Positions 10,276 through 23,029 are shown, numbered from the stretch's first letter. The stretch: DNA of 64,000 nt from Rhexocercosporidium sp. MPI-PUGE-AT-0058 (GCA_020746875.1 JAGTJL010000002.1:2914001-2978000); one strand, 5' to 3'. Made by a program: numbers and translations. Notes: generated by a model from the sequence alone, not told the origin.

Positions 10276-12053
10276 TCACAACCCAGCCTTCTCACTCTCC
10301 ATAAACCTAACCCTAACCCCCTGACCAGGCTGCAATACAATCTCCGCCTTCAGACACGGATCTCCCCCATCCACCGGCCCCATAAAATTCTCCACCTTCT
10401 CAAACCTCTGCAACAACCTCACAATCGTATACCCCATCTCGGTCAACGCAAATTGCTGGCCAATGCATATCCTCGGGCCGCCATTGAATGGGATGTACGT
10501 CCATGGCTTGGGCTGCCATGTTTGCCAGCGTTCGGGACAGAAGTCCAGGACGGTGATGGGTGGGGAGGAGGAGGAGGTTGGGTGCGCCATGGGCGGTGTT
10601 AGGTCGGGACGGCGTTGCATGATGAGTGTTGAGTAGCCGATTGGTGTGTCTTTTAGGATTCCCACTGGGGAGAGACCGTCTGGGCCGCCGCCGTGGGGGA
10701 GGGTGGTGTCTTTTAGGGCGAGGCGGACGTTGAAGGGGACGACGGGGTAGAGGCGGAGAGTCTCGTGCATGACGTTCTTGGGGGTGTTAGTTGATTGTCC
10801 AATTCAACAGGTATTATGTGGAAATTGGGAGAGAGATTGAGCCTTACCTGCAAGTACTTCATGCCCTTCAAATCCGCATAAGTGGGTGCTCTATTCAACC
10901 CAACTTGACTAACAATCTCCGCACGTAACTTCTTGACAACCTCAGGATGACGAGCCAATTCGTAGAAAGTCCACGACAGAGTCGAAGCAGTGGTATCTCT
11001 GCCCGCCAACAAAACAGCGACGAGTTGATCACGGAGAACCTTTCGATCGCGGGTGAATGAAGCGAGAGCGTGGAGGAAGGTGTACCCTTCTTCAGATTTC
11101 GTCTTGGTGGCTAGCTCTTCGGGGGAGAGACTGAGTGCTTGGTCGATGTATGGGTTTACGAACTCGTTGATGACTTTGATGCCTTTGTAGAAAGAGCTGC
11201 GGGGAACGAGAGGGTTAAGTGGTCTGTTTGGAGTTAGTCCCGAGTCAATAGAGTTGGTGAGGAGGGTAAATACCCCGCTCGTGCAATGATATTCTGCACC
11301 CTCTGCACCTCTCCAAAAGCCTCCGCAAACTCCTGTTCCGGTAACTCTAGACTCCCAACTGAACTTCCTAGCAAGAAGTGCGTCGCTGCATCCAGGGTGT
11401 ACCGGAACAAGAGATCGCTGACATCGATGTCACCTTCTCCCGTACCATCATACCGTTTTCCTCCTTCAATGATCTGCTTGATCAAGACTTGGACATGAGC
11501 CTCAAAGACATCCAAATCACTGACTCGATCCTTGATGAATTGCGGTCGGATCAACTGTCTCGACGAATGCCATTGATCGAGATCAGTGGTGAAGATACTG
11601 TCTCCAAGGAAGTCACTCCATTCTTTGTGAAATGGTTCTCCCTTGCCATAATCGGTGAATTGCGTAGCCAGGATGGCTTTGATATTCTCCGGATCGGCAG
11701 TGAAGATCACACGACGGCCGACGGGCTTAGCTTCCATGGTGTAAGACTTCTGGCCGGTTGGCATCGTGAACCAACGGTCCCATGTTTGGAGGTTTTTGTG
11801 GTTCATGGTAGCTTTGATGGCTCGGGCTATCAGATCCAGATCTATGGAATCGGGTGTTAGAAGATATTGAGCTAGATGGGGAGAGTGACGTACCGAGGGG
11901 GAATTTCGTGTTGACTTTCTTTGCATGACCGCCTAATGCTCGGATCCTTCGTTCGGTGCTGAGCCATGTTGTGATCTTGATGATGGAGGAGATAGCAATG
12001 ACGGCGACGATTAACGTCTTTGGTGAGACGCGGCTGATGATTTCCTCGATCAT
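10276..12053 (-). CDS. Cytochrome P450, CYP52/CYP539-like
   Basis: A haem mono-oxygenase, probably ER-anchored. Exons 11894-12053, 11274-11841, 10848-11223 and 10276-10776 join in phase to 534 aa. Seen: an N-terminal hydrophobic anchor (about residues 10-30, TLIVAVIAISSII), the I-helix motif AGRDTTAS, the K-helix ExxR in HETLRLYPVVP, and the haem-binding loop PFNGGPRICIGQQFAL with the ligand cysteine. Overall flavour (WFTMPTGQKSYTMEAKPVGR near the N-terminus, HGGGPDG after the ETLR region) resembles the alkane/fatty-acid hydroxylase clade CYP52/CYP539. Substrate cannot be told from the sequence. No biosynthetic neighbours suggest a cluster role. Confidence 0.92.
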
Positions 12054-13662
12054 GGTTGCCAGTCTGAGTGTGTAGGGTAGGAGTTTCTGGTAGGAGGTTG
12101 TAGATGAAGATGCTGTGAAGTTCCTCGAGCAACGCAACACAACGCAATGCAACGTAGTATGGATTGTCGTTTCAAGATGAAGCTATCCACAGAATTTCTC
12201 GTTCCAAGGAGCGAGCTCAGAAGTGCACGTTGGCCCTCACTCTTACAGTCAGAACTCTCGGCAAGACCTCTTCGTATCGCCAGAGACAAAGGAAGCAGCT
12301 ATTCCCGTAATACCACACGTCGAATTAAACTCTTCACGTCGCACACAGGCAGGCACCACTGACAATAACCACAACATCCATCCATCCATCCTCGAGGTCA
12401 TCCACAGTACTTGTACCCGTTCCCTGGCGAGCCATTCGGTCGGTGGAAAATCGGGCCATGTGTTCACTTAAGCACCGACCTGCGATCATCAGGTAGGGGT
12501 ATCCAGGTCTTTCGTTCTAGCGGCCCGGCTTGAAACGGCCAGCCGGGCATGACTTTGAGTAGAACCAGGGTGTTTCTGTAAGGACGACGGACGTCGACGT
12601 ACTGTGCCATACTACTGGCCGTGAGATGGTTTGGAGTAATGTGTTGGTTGATGTGTTGACCAATCAGGAGAGAGGGCACGGAAAGGAAAGGGTGTGCTGG
12701 GCGGCCGAGAAGCCAGGCCCGGAACTTCACATGTTTGCGACTGGGTGAGACTTTTGGTCCGTAAGGGGGGAAGAGGGCTGGGCACGACCTGCTTGGCGTT
12801 AGTTGGAACAACATGAAGCCATCGAGGCCATCGAAAAGAGACTAGACTGTGGGGGAGGAATGAGGGGAAGCTGCATCCCTGCAAACATCCATCCATCTTT
12901 CCATCCAGACAGTGTGTGTTAGTTAGGTAAGCAGAGGAAGGGAAGGGTAATGGGCTGACTGGCAGGCAGGCAGGCACATGAATAAAAAAACACCATGAAC
13001 AAAACACATGAGCCGAGCTTTTCGAGCGGTCGTCGACCATCGGTACTTGGAATTGCGACTTCCTCATCATTGACCATGGACGTTGATTCAGTGAAACCTA
13101 GCAGCGGGAGATCATCGTTGATCAGCTGGATTTCCTTGACTCGAGAAGATGAGAAAGAAAGAAAGAAAGAAGTAAGGAGATGGGGAGACACGGAAAGACA
13201 CAGAGCCGAAGCAGGTGAAGCGAGAAGCCGTTTTGTCTCCATCTGACCAGTACCCGTCCATACAGCTTCTATTGACATTGAAAGACCAGTCTGCTCGGCC
13301 TCCACGGCAGTGGCCCCGGAGGGAAACTACCGATCAAACTTGTGGGAAATGCTCCGAGAATAAGAAGGGGCTTTTCCGAGCAATTGTCAATACCCTTTCA
13401 CTTCCAGCTGCATTTTGTTTTCATCATTAAGAGCATGAAGCGATATTGTTATGCAACCTTTACAAAGACAGGCATCTTTTTGAGATCCCCACGCTCACAA
13501 TGCAGAACTCCCCATGCAGCCATGCAAATCGCTCAGTACAGGAGGCCAGAGTTGTCTATCAACGCCCAAAACGCCAGCCAGATCCAAGCCATGCAAGTAT
13601 CCTTCCCTTCATATCTTCATCAAAGCCAACGCCAAATTACATCCTGCCCAAGCATCAACAAA
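12054..13662. other. Intergenic region, P450 promoter side
   Basis: About 1.6 kb between two minus-strand genes. It holds CCAT-repeat tracts (near 12378-12392 and 12888-12905) and a short GAAA run near 13155-13170. The open frames present lack motifs and start context, and none is supported as a gene. Confidence 0.5.
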
Positions 13663-15524
13663 TCAAAGAGCACATTCCGTCGCATTATTCTGCGTGCAAA
13701 ACACCATCTGCACTGGTCCCGCAGAGATACCTCTACTGACCATTCTCTCTCTCATTTCCGCCAGTCTCGGGGCAGCAGTGATCTGGCTTCTGTTCTGTCC
13801 ACTGGCATCCTGCCTACCAGACCATAGGACTTCTCCAGCAGCACTGGCGCGAGGCCAGACCATATCGTCGAGGTTGATGGGATCGGTCTGCTCCGACCAG
13901 ATGTGTACTTCGCCGCCCATGACGAGGTGTGTTTCGTTGGCGGGGACGCCGCCGAGGGGGTCGTAGGAGTAGACGAGACGCCAGTTCTTGACCGGGGAGC
14001 AGTAGTCGAGGAAGGGGTAGTATTGTTGGAAGGAGGCGCCGTTGTCGAAGTTAAGCCATTGGCCTTTACCGCAGTCAAGGTACTGTTGTTGCTGGTAAGT
14101 ATGGTCGTGTGGAGCTAGCTAGCTTTAGGACTGAAAGAACTTACCCAGAAATTGTAGTTCCCAGCTAGGACTTTGTGGCCCTTGGCTGTGAGTGCTGCAA
14201 CTGATGCCTCGCTCAGCCATGATTGGACTAGAACATCGCTGCCAAGTGTGAGATTCCATTCGAGAGCCATCTCCTCCCAGACAATTGGTGCCAGTCCTGC
14301 CTTTCGGATCTGTTCGTGATTACGATCCACAAGCCTTTGGATGAGAGGTCCGATGACAGCGGTATCGTTGGACTTGACGGTCTCGTCTAGAAGATATACC
14401 TGCTTGTTGACCTCGTCCCCTCCAGTATGGAAATAGGCCGAGTATGGAGCCACTCTTGGCAAGACATCATCGAATAGCTTTTCCAAGAACATGGGAACCT
14501 CAGAAGAGTTCAATTTTAATGTTCCGCATGGTGGTTCGTTACAGTATTTGTCCCATGGCTTCGCATCAGCGCCTGCAATTAGCTCTGGATAGGTATAGGC
14601 GATTGATGTCGTGTGGCCGGGCATGTCAAATTCGACGATGATTTCGATGCCGCGTTCGATGGCATAGGTCTGGATCTTCTTGAAGTCGGAAGGAGTGTAT
14701 GATAGGCCGGTTTGGAAGGCTCCCTTCTTGGAGAGGTCGGGCATGGATGGGATATCGAGAGGCCAGGACTGGGCGTCGGTCATGTGGAGGTGGAGACGGT
14801 TGAATTTGTTCATGGACAAGGCATCGATGGTTCTCATGATATCGGCGACCGGGAACCAATTTCTGGCAACGTCCATGTTGAGCCCTCGGTGGGGGAACTT
14901 GGGCGCGTCGGTGATGGCGATTGGAGCCATGTTGGTATAGATTCCAGAACCGGAAGAGTGCTTGTAGAAAAGCTGAACGAAGGACTCCAGTCCATGGAGA
15001 ACACCGGTCGAGGAGACTGCCGTAAGCTTTGCAATGCCATCAAGACCAATGGTCAGGGTATAGGACTCGTCAACCTGCCCCGCCAGAGGCTTGAAGGTGC
15101 TGGAGTTATCGGTACCGGATTGGGTAATGACGAGATTCTTGATATACTGCTTCTGCGCATGTGCATCTGCCTCGAACCCAGCGAGCTCATTTCGAGCAAC
15201 TAGCTTCCATGGGACAAAGCTTTGCTTGAATAGGGTGTCCAAGGTCCGAGCAATGGCAGCTTGAACGATCGAGCGGCTGGAAAAGCCTGAACTGGATGCA
15301 TCATCACGATAAGTGAGGGAAGACTGTAAATCCACCTTGTGTTTAGTATTTTGACCAGGGAAATCAGGAGAAAGAATATGCCATACATCGCCCCGCTCAT
15401 AAGAAACGCGCACGCTCTCCGCAATCCACAAGACCGAGCTTCCAGTCGTAATGGATTGAGGGGCTGGCCAGATCGCGAAGACCTGCGCCGTAAGGAGAAG
15501 GATCAGAAATAGAGGTGGGAACAT
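13663..15524 (-). CDS. Secreted beta-N-acetylhexosaminidase (GH20)
   Basis: Hydrolyses terminal N-acetylglucosamine from chitin oligomers and glycans, probably outside the cell. Two exons (14145-15524 and 13663-14082, 62-nt intron) give 599 aa, normal for fungal GH20. Seen: a signal peptide (MFPPLFLILLLTAQVFA), the mature start IWPAPQSI, the barrel segment HRGLNMDVARNWFPV, HLHMTDAQSWPL, DMPGHTTSIAY, the catalytic Asp-Glu pair in FHTGGDEV (about D370/E371), and the C-terminal GGEVHIWSEQTDP. Several N-x-S/T sites fit a secreted protein. The intron follows NYNFW directly. All key residues are present, so the enzyme should be active. Confidence 0.95.
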
Positions 15525-17778
15525 GATTACAATTATGAAAGCGCTGGAGGAGAACGAAAGTGTTATGCAGGAACCACGGAGGTATAAGAGGGGAAGGTGA
15601 AGAATATGTAGGTAGGTAGGCAGGTAGGTAGGTAGGGATGTACAATAAATATCAAGTTGCAGTTCTTCAAGATATCATACCATACAACATAAGGTACCCC
15701 GCTCGCTTGTTTAGATACAATGCAGGGGTTCTGGAACAAGGCGAGGAGGTGGATGGAGCGAGAGCGAGAAGAAGGAACAAGACAAGGCACAGCAGGGCGA
15801 TGCAAAAGTAAGAAGATAAATGCAAAGACAAAGGCAAAATAATAGGCAACTCAAATAATCAAGGCAGACTAATGCTGTACTCTGAGATCAGATTTGAGTT
15901 TGGGATCTGCAATCAGGGTTGATGTCGTGTGCAGTGCATGAAACTTAGCTTGATCAAGCAGTAATCGACGGCATTTGCTGGAGTGCGCTCCCCGACAGTC
16001 TCGCCGGCACTTGCAACGTTACCGGTGACGGCGGGGTAGATAGATAGTCGCGGTTCACGATGATTGTAATGGAAAGATACACCAAGTGACGTTGGAATGT
16101 AGAGGCGGAGTAATAGCAAAGCTGAGTTGATTTGAGTTGCGAGGCGCAAGAAAACCTAGATCCTTTACTTTGCCAGGTCGTAAGGCTAGCTGGATGTCTG
16201 TCTGTCTCCTATGTGGGCAAAAGAAAGGGGTACCTTGCCGTTGGCTGGCTCGGAATCTTGAAGTGAGATGGAGATGGAGATCCAGATCCAGACCCCCAGA
16301 AATACCACGATGTAGATCAATCTAAGTATGACCGGTACCAGACTCGTACCTTTGGTCAATGGGTACGAGCTGAGAGCTGAGCTGATGCCGATGGTAAGAC
16401 AGCTGGCATAATTCTAACGGGCGGTGCGTTGTCTCTGCCTGCTGCGGTTCCTGGCATACAATTCTCACTCAATCTAACGACGGATAGACGCAGGAGGCCG
16501 GCTCTGGAATGACCTTCGCAGTCCGAAAGTCTATTATACAAATCGGCAGTAATGATGATCCACGAGAGCGTTTCGGCTTGACATGAGAGTGCGAGAGTGA
16601 CTCGATAGGTCGAGGACAATGATGATGAGTGTATTGTACTGTATTGTTCACGGAAGAAAGGATCTAGAGATGAGTAGCACCATTCACCATTCACCACTCT
16701 CACACTCCAACGGATGGACAGTGCAGAGGGGGGTGGTTGAAAGACGGCAGACTGCAGGATGCCTTGAATGAAGGTGTTTTCAATTGAGTGACTGTGTTCT
16801 TCTATTTGGAGAGAACGTAGGTAAGAGGAAGGGGCTTTGATGTGAGTCTGTAGGTAGTTGGAAAAGGAGATTCGCTTTCGCATTTGCATGCACATCTACT
16901 GCGTAAGATTTCGTGGCGCAAGCAACTGGCAGACTGACAGGCGTGACAAATACCACCAATTAGAAGCTCTCACTCACGAGGCTCTCCCCTTGGCTGGGAG
17001 GGTGTACGCTAGCAGGCGCGAATGAGCATCGTTTCAATTAGTTATTTAAAGGTGCAAAAGTGCGAGAGTCCCAGATTAATCTGTCAGGCATTCGATAGGC
17101 CTGAATTTGAAAAGCAGCCGCTGTTTACTGATGAATGTCTTCCGCAATGTTTCCTGGAGAGCCAGCCCGTCACATAAGTATACATCGACCAGTCAGCTTG
17201 AACCCAAGGTACAGATTCATAGCTCGTAAGCAGCAGTGAACCAGCTGGCATACCAGTACACTGATTGAGTCAACGGATACATTCACTCTTCAGTTATGGA
17301 AATATGCCTTGCCATGACTGAGAATTCTCGAGAATCCGTGATTCTGTGATATTCTGCCTGGAAATCGTTGTCATCCACTTACCATAAGTGAAGGGGAGGT
17401 TACAATTACCAGTCCAGTCCCAAAGCGGACCAGCGCATTCGTTGCGTCACACGAGCACGTGACCCAATTAACAATGGAAGGCGCCTCTCTCTCCCCTTGT
17501 TCTTTGAGCCGCGATCCATTTCTCCACGACTCCTCGTCCTTTACCACCGACGCAACAACGCTCTTTGACAACCCCAACGCGTTACCAACTTCGAAGCACA
17601 GCACACAAAGAGTCACTGTCGACGGAGTACGACAAAGAATCCTCTTCTGCCTACGATAGCCGTCTATCGCGAAAACTCAACTTTCCGCCATCAAACCCTC
17701 CGAGCCTCGATCGAACTTTCTCCACCACGCCCACTGCTTAACGACAGGATCCCCTTCGCACATATAGCACATACCAAG
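15525..17778. other. Divergent promoter region, hexosaminidase/NAB2
   Basis: About 2.25 kb with no supportable gene. A tandem GGTA/GGCA tract lies at 15610-15637 and a GAGATG/CCAGAT short repeat near 16266-16290. A 179-codon minus-strand frame at 16356-16895 lacks any recognisable motif and is considered spurious. A CACGTGAC E-box-like sequence lies near 17456. Confidence 0.5.
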
Positions 17779-19386
17779 ATGTCGGTTGAGATCGCGATAG
17801 ATACGCCTCTGGCGCAAGCTCTCAACTCTGCCATCCAACCAAAGCTGGTAGAGGTGGGATGGAGCTCAGGAGGCGGCGATGAAGGCCAACTTGCCGAGTA
17901 CATCCTACTCATGCTTGCGAACAACAAGACCCAGGACCAGATCGCCGCGGAACTCTCGAGCGACCTCCTTGGCCTAGGACCCGACGACCCTGGAGCGAGA
18001 GATTTTTCGCAGTGGCTCTTCCAGCAGATCGATGTCTTGAACTCCGCTCAGAACGGCACGAATGGACCCCCTACCGATGGACAGGCAAACCCGCAGGATG
18101 CAGATATGGGTGATGTCTTCGATACTGGAGATGGGAAAGTGTATGCCATTTCATCAGTTGACCTTTCGCAACCAGACACAAGTCTCCCTCCAAAACCCCC
18201 AAGACTAACACATTATTCTAGACCTACGGGTCCAAAGTCAATGCGCGATGGTACAGGCAACTCTCGCCCAAGAGACAAGAGAATGCTTGGCCATTTGGCA
18301 AAGGCAATGGACAGAACGAGCGACAGCGTCCTCCACCGAGTCCGCCCTCAAAACGGCAACGAGCGGATTAATACCCACTCTCGAGCTCCACCAACCGGTC
18401 CACGACAACAAGCCCCAGGTCGAGGCGGAGTTCGAAATTTGAACTCGCGGATGAACGGCAATTCCATGGGAGGTATGCCTATGCCACAAGGAGGAGCAGC
18501 GCAAAGTATCATGAACATGACCCAGGGCCAGCAAATGCAACTCTATCAGATGCTGGAGCAACAGTCATTACTCATGGCCTCGATGATGAACCCGCAGCAG
18601 CAGGCTCAAATGGGTATGGGTAGAGGTGGTAACTTCGGGATGAACAGCAATTTCAACCAGCAACAACCTGGAAGATCATTGTTCGACCGAGTTCAACCTC
18701 ACCAACGACCACAGAACAACAACCGCAAGTTTCCCCAGAACGACAGGTTTGCTGCCCAGAAACAGCAACCACAAACCAGCAGTGAAGCGCCATCCTCGTC
18801 CATGGATGTCGAGATGTCATCGCTGGAGAAGAAGGAACTGGATCCGGAAAACACCAAGTGCAGATTTAACCTCAAGTGCACAATGCCCGATTGCAAGTTC
18901 GCTCATCAGTCTCCAGCTGCTCCTCCTGGCGCGGCAATCGACTTCAATGACGTTTGCTCTTTTGGGGCCGCCTGCAAGAACAAGAAGTGTGTTGGAAAGC
19001 ACCCATCGCCAGCTCAGAAAATCTCTTACCAGACTGCTCAGCAGTGCAGATGGGGAGCCGACTGCACGAAAACCGACTGTCCATTCGTTCACCCCACACC
19101 TTGCCGAAACGGTGCCGATTGCAAGGTTCCTAATTGCAAATTTGGTCATACAAAGATCGAATGCAAGTTTAACCCGTGCGAGCGCCCAACGTGCCCTTTC
19201 AAGCATATCGAAGGTCAGAAGAGAGGAAAATTTGAGGATAAGGTCTGGACGGCGGAGAAGAAGGAGCATGTTAGCGAGAGAAAGTTTGTGGAGGAAGGTG
19301 GACCAGAAGAGTTGATCATCCCAGGGAAGACAGAGGGAGACGCGACTCAAGCTACGACCACCAAGGAAGATGAGGTGATCTTTTAG
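17779..19386 (+). CDS. NAB2: Nab2-like nuclear poly(A) RNA-binding CCCH zinc-finger protein
   Basis: It probably binds mRNA poly(A) tails and takes part in tail-length control and mRNA export. Seen: an N-terminal PWI-like helical region (about 1-90), a Gln/Met-rich middle, and at least four C-x5-C-x4-5-C-x3-H fingers in the C-terminal third (CRFNLKCTMPDCKFAH, CRWGADCTKTDCPFVH, CRNGADCKVPNCKFGH and a related CSFGAACKNKKC), with a shorter CKFNPCERPTCPFKH at the end. The frame is open throughout (535 aa), but 18141-18221 has GTATGC at its start, ACTAACAC near its 3' end and TAG, so it is very likely an in-frame 81-nt intron, giving 508 aa. The start was chosen as the first ATG of the frame. Confidence 0.88.
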   Translation: MSVEIAIDTPLAQALNSAIQPKLVEVGWSSGGGDEGQLAEYILLMLANNKTQDQIAAELSSDLLGLGPDDPGARDFSQWLFQQIDVLNSAQNGTNGPPTDGQANPQDADMGDVFDTGDGKVYAISSVDLSQPDTSLPPKPPRLTHYSRPTGPKSMRDGTGNSRPRDKRMLGHLAKAMDRTSDSVLHRVRPQNGNERINTHSRAPPTGPRQQAPGRGGVRNLNSRMNGNSMGGMPMPQGGAAQSIMNMTQGQQMQLYQMLEQQSLLMASMMNPQQQAQMGMGRGGNFGMNSNFNQQQPGRSLFDRVQPHQRPQNNNRKFPQNDRFAAQKQQPQTSSEAPSSSMDVEMSSLEKKELDPENTKCRFNLKCTMPDCKFAHQSPAAPPGAAIDFNDVCSFGAACKNKKCVGKHPSPAQKISYQTAQQCRWGADCTKTDCPFVHPTPCRNGADCKVPNCKFGHTKIECKFNPCERPTCPFKHIEGQKRGKFEDKVWTAEKKEHVSERKFVEEGGPEELIIPGKTEGDATQATTTKEDEVIF

Positions 19387-19783
19387 GGCATTTTGATTTG
19401 ATTTGAGAAAGGGAGATTGAAACTGTACAACACTTCCCTCGCAAGTTAATGGGGCTTGGGCTGGCGTTTTGGGTTTACTTTGCGGATGGGATACCTCGGA
19501 GCATGAGATCTGCTCGAGAGATGATTATGTAGAATGGAATTTCTGTCTTCTGGCACCTCAAGAGGAAAGTCTCTTGGGGTAAGCCCTCCAAACACTATCT
19601 GTTCAACATAACTGTGATTGTGACCATTGTTCGGGACTTAGCAGAACATGATGTTATTCTAAACCGACATGGCATGGGCGGAATCAAGCTGGAGTTTAGC
19701 GAAAATGCACTAAGGATCTCAGGACCTCGAATATTGGTATTCTAAAATGTTTACTACAACCCAGAGCACCGTCCAACAAGGCA
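19387..19783. other. Short intergenic region, NAB2 to HEM14
   Basis: About 400 bp holding the NAB2 3' end and the HEM14 promoter. Nothing else is seen. Confidence 0.5.
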
Positions 19784-21785
19784 ATGCCTCCTCAACTGCC
19801 AGAACATGTCGTGGTGACTTTACTACGACATTGTTACATAAATCCCAGATGCCAGGCCTCTCGATTGCGCCGGCAACCACTTTCGAATAGCTGCACCAGA
19901 GCTCTCTCTACAATACGCCCCGGCCCACGTCCACGACACCGGCAAGCCGCACGAGTCGGCACACAGGCGGGGTTCTCCCCAATACATACCGGAGCTGCGG
20001 ATGGAGTCCAATCGTCTTCCCAGACCAGTTTCTCGGGGCTAAGCCCAACAGACGTGGAGGGTTGCCAATCATCTGTTGCATTCGCTGCGCAGCATGATGC
20101 CCGAGGACGGAAAGCAGAACCGGCGCGCATTGCGGTACTTGGGGGTGGAATAACGGGTCTTGCCAGCGCGCATTACTTTGCTAGGGAGAATCCGAATGCG
20201 AAGATCACTGTGTATGAGGGCAGTGCTAGGCTGGGTGGGTGGTTGAAGAGCGACTACATGGATGTGGATGGGGAGAGTGTACTCTTTGAGTCTGGTCCTA
20301 GGACGTTACGGCCGGGTACTCCTGCTGGACTTGTCACTTTGGAATTGGTATGTTGATACATGGTTGGAAGTGATATTTGTGCTGATCCCGAAATAGGTCC
20401 AAGAACTCGGTCTGCAGGACGAATTGCTCATTACCTCGATGGCTTCTGAAGCTCACCAGAATCGATTTCTATACTACCCCGACCGTCTGGTCAAGATGCC
20501 TGGACCAGGGCAAGATCCGTTTGATATGACATGGAGAGTCTTGACGGAGCCTGTGTTCAAAGGTCTGGTGTGGGGTTCCTTCATGGAGAAAAATAGGCCA
20601 ACTCGATCAACCGAATTGGAAGACGAGTCTGTAGGGTCTTTCCTTGCTCGAAGGATGGGAAACGACAACGTCGGGAACAACATTGTCTCCGCTGTCCTAC
20701 ACGGTATCTATGCCGGTGATGTCAATCAGTTGAGCATCAAGAGTCTGATGCCACAAATTTGGCATTATGAGGCGTGGAGAGGGAGTCTCATGAAGGCTAT
20801 CTTCACGAAAATGTCGGAGTCACTAGATATCGTGTCGAGAAAAGATACGGACCTGAAGAGGGAGGTACTACCTCGGCTCGGCGAGACGCTGACGGACGCT
20901 ATGAAGTTTGCCAGTGTGTATTCGTTCAAGGAGGGCATTGGAGCTCTGTCTGGCGCGATGGAGAAAGCCTTGAGAAAGAATCCAAACATCAAATTTAAGA
21001 TGGAGACTGATGTCACCGCTGTGGAATATGATGGGGAAAGTGATGGCATCGAGGTATGGCCGAACCTCCTGAAGCACCTTTTGGATATACTAAACATATC
21101 CCAGATCTCAACCAAAGATGGCGCCCCAGCCAAATACACCAAAGCCATCTCCACAATTTCCAGTCGTAATCTGTCAACCTTAACAGCATCTAACGCTCTC
21201 CCCTCCCTCGCTATAACCCCTTCCGTAACCGTAATGGTGGTGAACCTCTACTTCAAAGATCCTCACGTGCTCCCTGAACGCGGCTTTGGCTACCTCATTC
21301 CGCGCTCCATCCCTTTCACCCAGAATCCCGAATGTGCACTCGGCGTCGTCTTTGACTCGCACGCCGTTCAAGGCCAAGACACAGCTTCCGGCACAAAAGT
21401 AACAGTCATGCTGGGCGGCCACTGGTGGGATGCCTTCGACACCTACCCGGATGAGGAAGAAGGCATCAACATGGCTCGGTCGGTCCTCCACCGCCACCTG
21501 AAAATCACAGACACGCCAGCCGCTACACGCGTCTCTCTTCAGCGCAATTGCATCCCGCAATATACTGTCGGTCATGAGTCGCGCATGCAGACTGCGCATA
21601 TGGATCTCATGCGAGAGTTCAAGGGCAAGTTGGCCGTTGCAGGGAACAGTTATACGGGTGTTGGGCTTAATGATTGTGTGAGGGCTGCTAGGGATGTGGT
21701 GATGGGTATGAAGAGGGGGAGTGTTAGTACTGGACTTGAGGATGCGGGAAGGAACGATATCTATGTTCAGGTGTCAACCAAATAG
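19784..21785 (+). CDS. HEM14: Protoporphyrinogen oxidase, mitochondrial
   Basis: Oxidises protoporphyrinogen IX to protoporphyrin IX, the penultimate step of haem synthesis, on the inner mitochondrial membrane. Exons 19784-20347, 20397-21053 and 21105-21785 give 633 aa. Seen: an Arg-rich N-terminus of about 60 residues suited to mitochondrial import, the FAD dinucleotide motif IAVLGGGITGLASAHYF, the downstream ESGPRTLRP motif, the RRMGNDNVGNNIVSAVLHGIYAGD region, and the C-terminal FAD motif VAGNSYTGVGLNDCVRAARD. The second intron (51 nt, branch TACTAAAC) is a multiple of three without a stop, so retention would insert 17 residues. Longer than yeast Hem14, mainly at the N-terminus. Confidence 0.93.
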
Positions 21786-22399
21786 GTGGTCCTCGTGTAG
21801 ATTCAAAGAACGGTGCATTTGCAGGAGCAAGAGAAGCTTGTTCGTAGAAAGAGAAGTTGTACAATTAAAATAAGTCCGCGATACATGAGAGTCATAGAAG
21901 CAAGTATGGAATATCATGCACCTTCTTTTCACCTCTACTTCATATCTTGCCAAGTGGCGAGTCTTTCAAATCCTTACTTCAAGTTACTCTTTATCACTTG
22001 CTTAGATTGGTTATTCCCATGCTCAGTGGTTGAGAGATAGTCAAAGGTAACATCTCCGGTGTCTTTTCCTCTCCAGCACGAGCTGATTTTGGTGATTGGA
22101 TGAGTAATGTTCCTGCACACTGCAAGCCAGGCATGCAGGGGAAGGGATACCGATTCCTGTATGCGGCTGAGCCCTGCTGACATGCATCCGAGAACGCGAG
22201 AAGGGGTATTTTAGTGCTTATGCTCTTTTTACGAGGGTTCCTTAATGAGACTGGATGGTTTTATGGGTGTGTACGCGGTAATGTGCTGCTCGTTAATGAG
22301 CTGTTTTATGGGCCGTATTTACAAACGCTTGTTTGTATTTCATGGGTAGAGTTATCCTCTGACACCAACCAACAAACAACCTTCTACTGTAGGCTGATA
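21786..22399. other. Convergent intergenic region
   Basis: Holds the HEM14 3' end; nothing else is recognised. The convergent region continues to 23029 around the possible small frame at 22400-22672. Confidence 0.45.
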
Positions 22400-22672
22400 T
22401 CAAGTGTTGGCATAGTCGTCGAGCGACAAATCACACCATGGGACACCAACCACAACCGCCCTGTCCAAAACGGCAAAGTCCATACTCCACACACCGGTAT
22501 CCTCGAAAAACCCTCTTATGATGTCGGTACCTTCATTGGGCCACCCGGCGTAGAGTTCATCGTGACGAACAATCAATGTTAGCACCCCTGTAGAGGGACA
22601 AACCGGCTCATCTCTTCTCGAGGAGGACATATTAGGAGTGTGGGCGAGACTGTTGCTGGGATTGGAACGCAT
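22400..22672 (-). CDS. Possible small or partial ORF of unknown function
   Basis: A 90-codon frame whose last 55 residues look protein-like (RHDELYAGWPNEGTDI, GFFEDTGVWSMDFAVLD). A CTACAG acceptor-like site lies just 5' of this part, so it may be the last exon of a longer or decayed gene. No family is recognised, and it may be spurious. Confidence 0.22.
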   Translation of the reverse strand: MRSNPSNSLAHTPNMSSSRRDEPVCPSTGVLTLIVRHDELYAGWPNEGTDIIRGFFEDTGVWSMDFAVLDRAVVVGVPWCDLSLDDYANT

Positions 22673-23029
22673 GTGAGCTGCATGAAACTTTGTCGCTGAA
22701 TGTTATGAAGTTTGCAGTTGTTTTGGTAGTTAGTACGAAGAAGTCAAGCGATGAACTTTGCGACGAGGTTAAAGGAGATGAAGGGAAGGCTTAATCAGTT
22801 TACTTGGGAGAGGAGAAGGAGGTTGAGGGATGAGGGGTTGGGTAGTGGGGATGGAAATTGTACTGAGAGGGAATGACAATGAATAAAAGAAAGAGACTAT
22901 GACCATCTGAAATTTGCATTGTGTTTCCGACAATTCGATTATAAGTCTCTCGATAGATACTGTGAGGAGCGTTTGCTTCATTTTCGCAAGCAAATAAATG
23001 AATGTACCAAGTCAAAATCCAAGCGGAAT

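Noticed and set aside
10192..10602. 136-codon plus-strand frame
   Set aside because: It is antisense to the last exon of the P450 gene and has no independent support.
10276..15524. Secondary-metabolite cluster suggested by the P450 and oxidoreductase genes
   Set aside because: No polyketide synthase, peptide synthetase, terpene cyclase or prenyltransferase occurs in the window, and the neighbours are housekeeping genes.
16356..16895. 179-codon minus-strand frame
   Set aside because: No motif, no splice partners, and composition typical of a chance frame in a promoter region.
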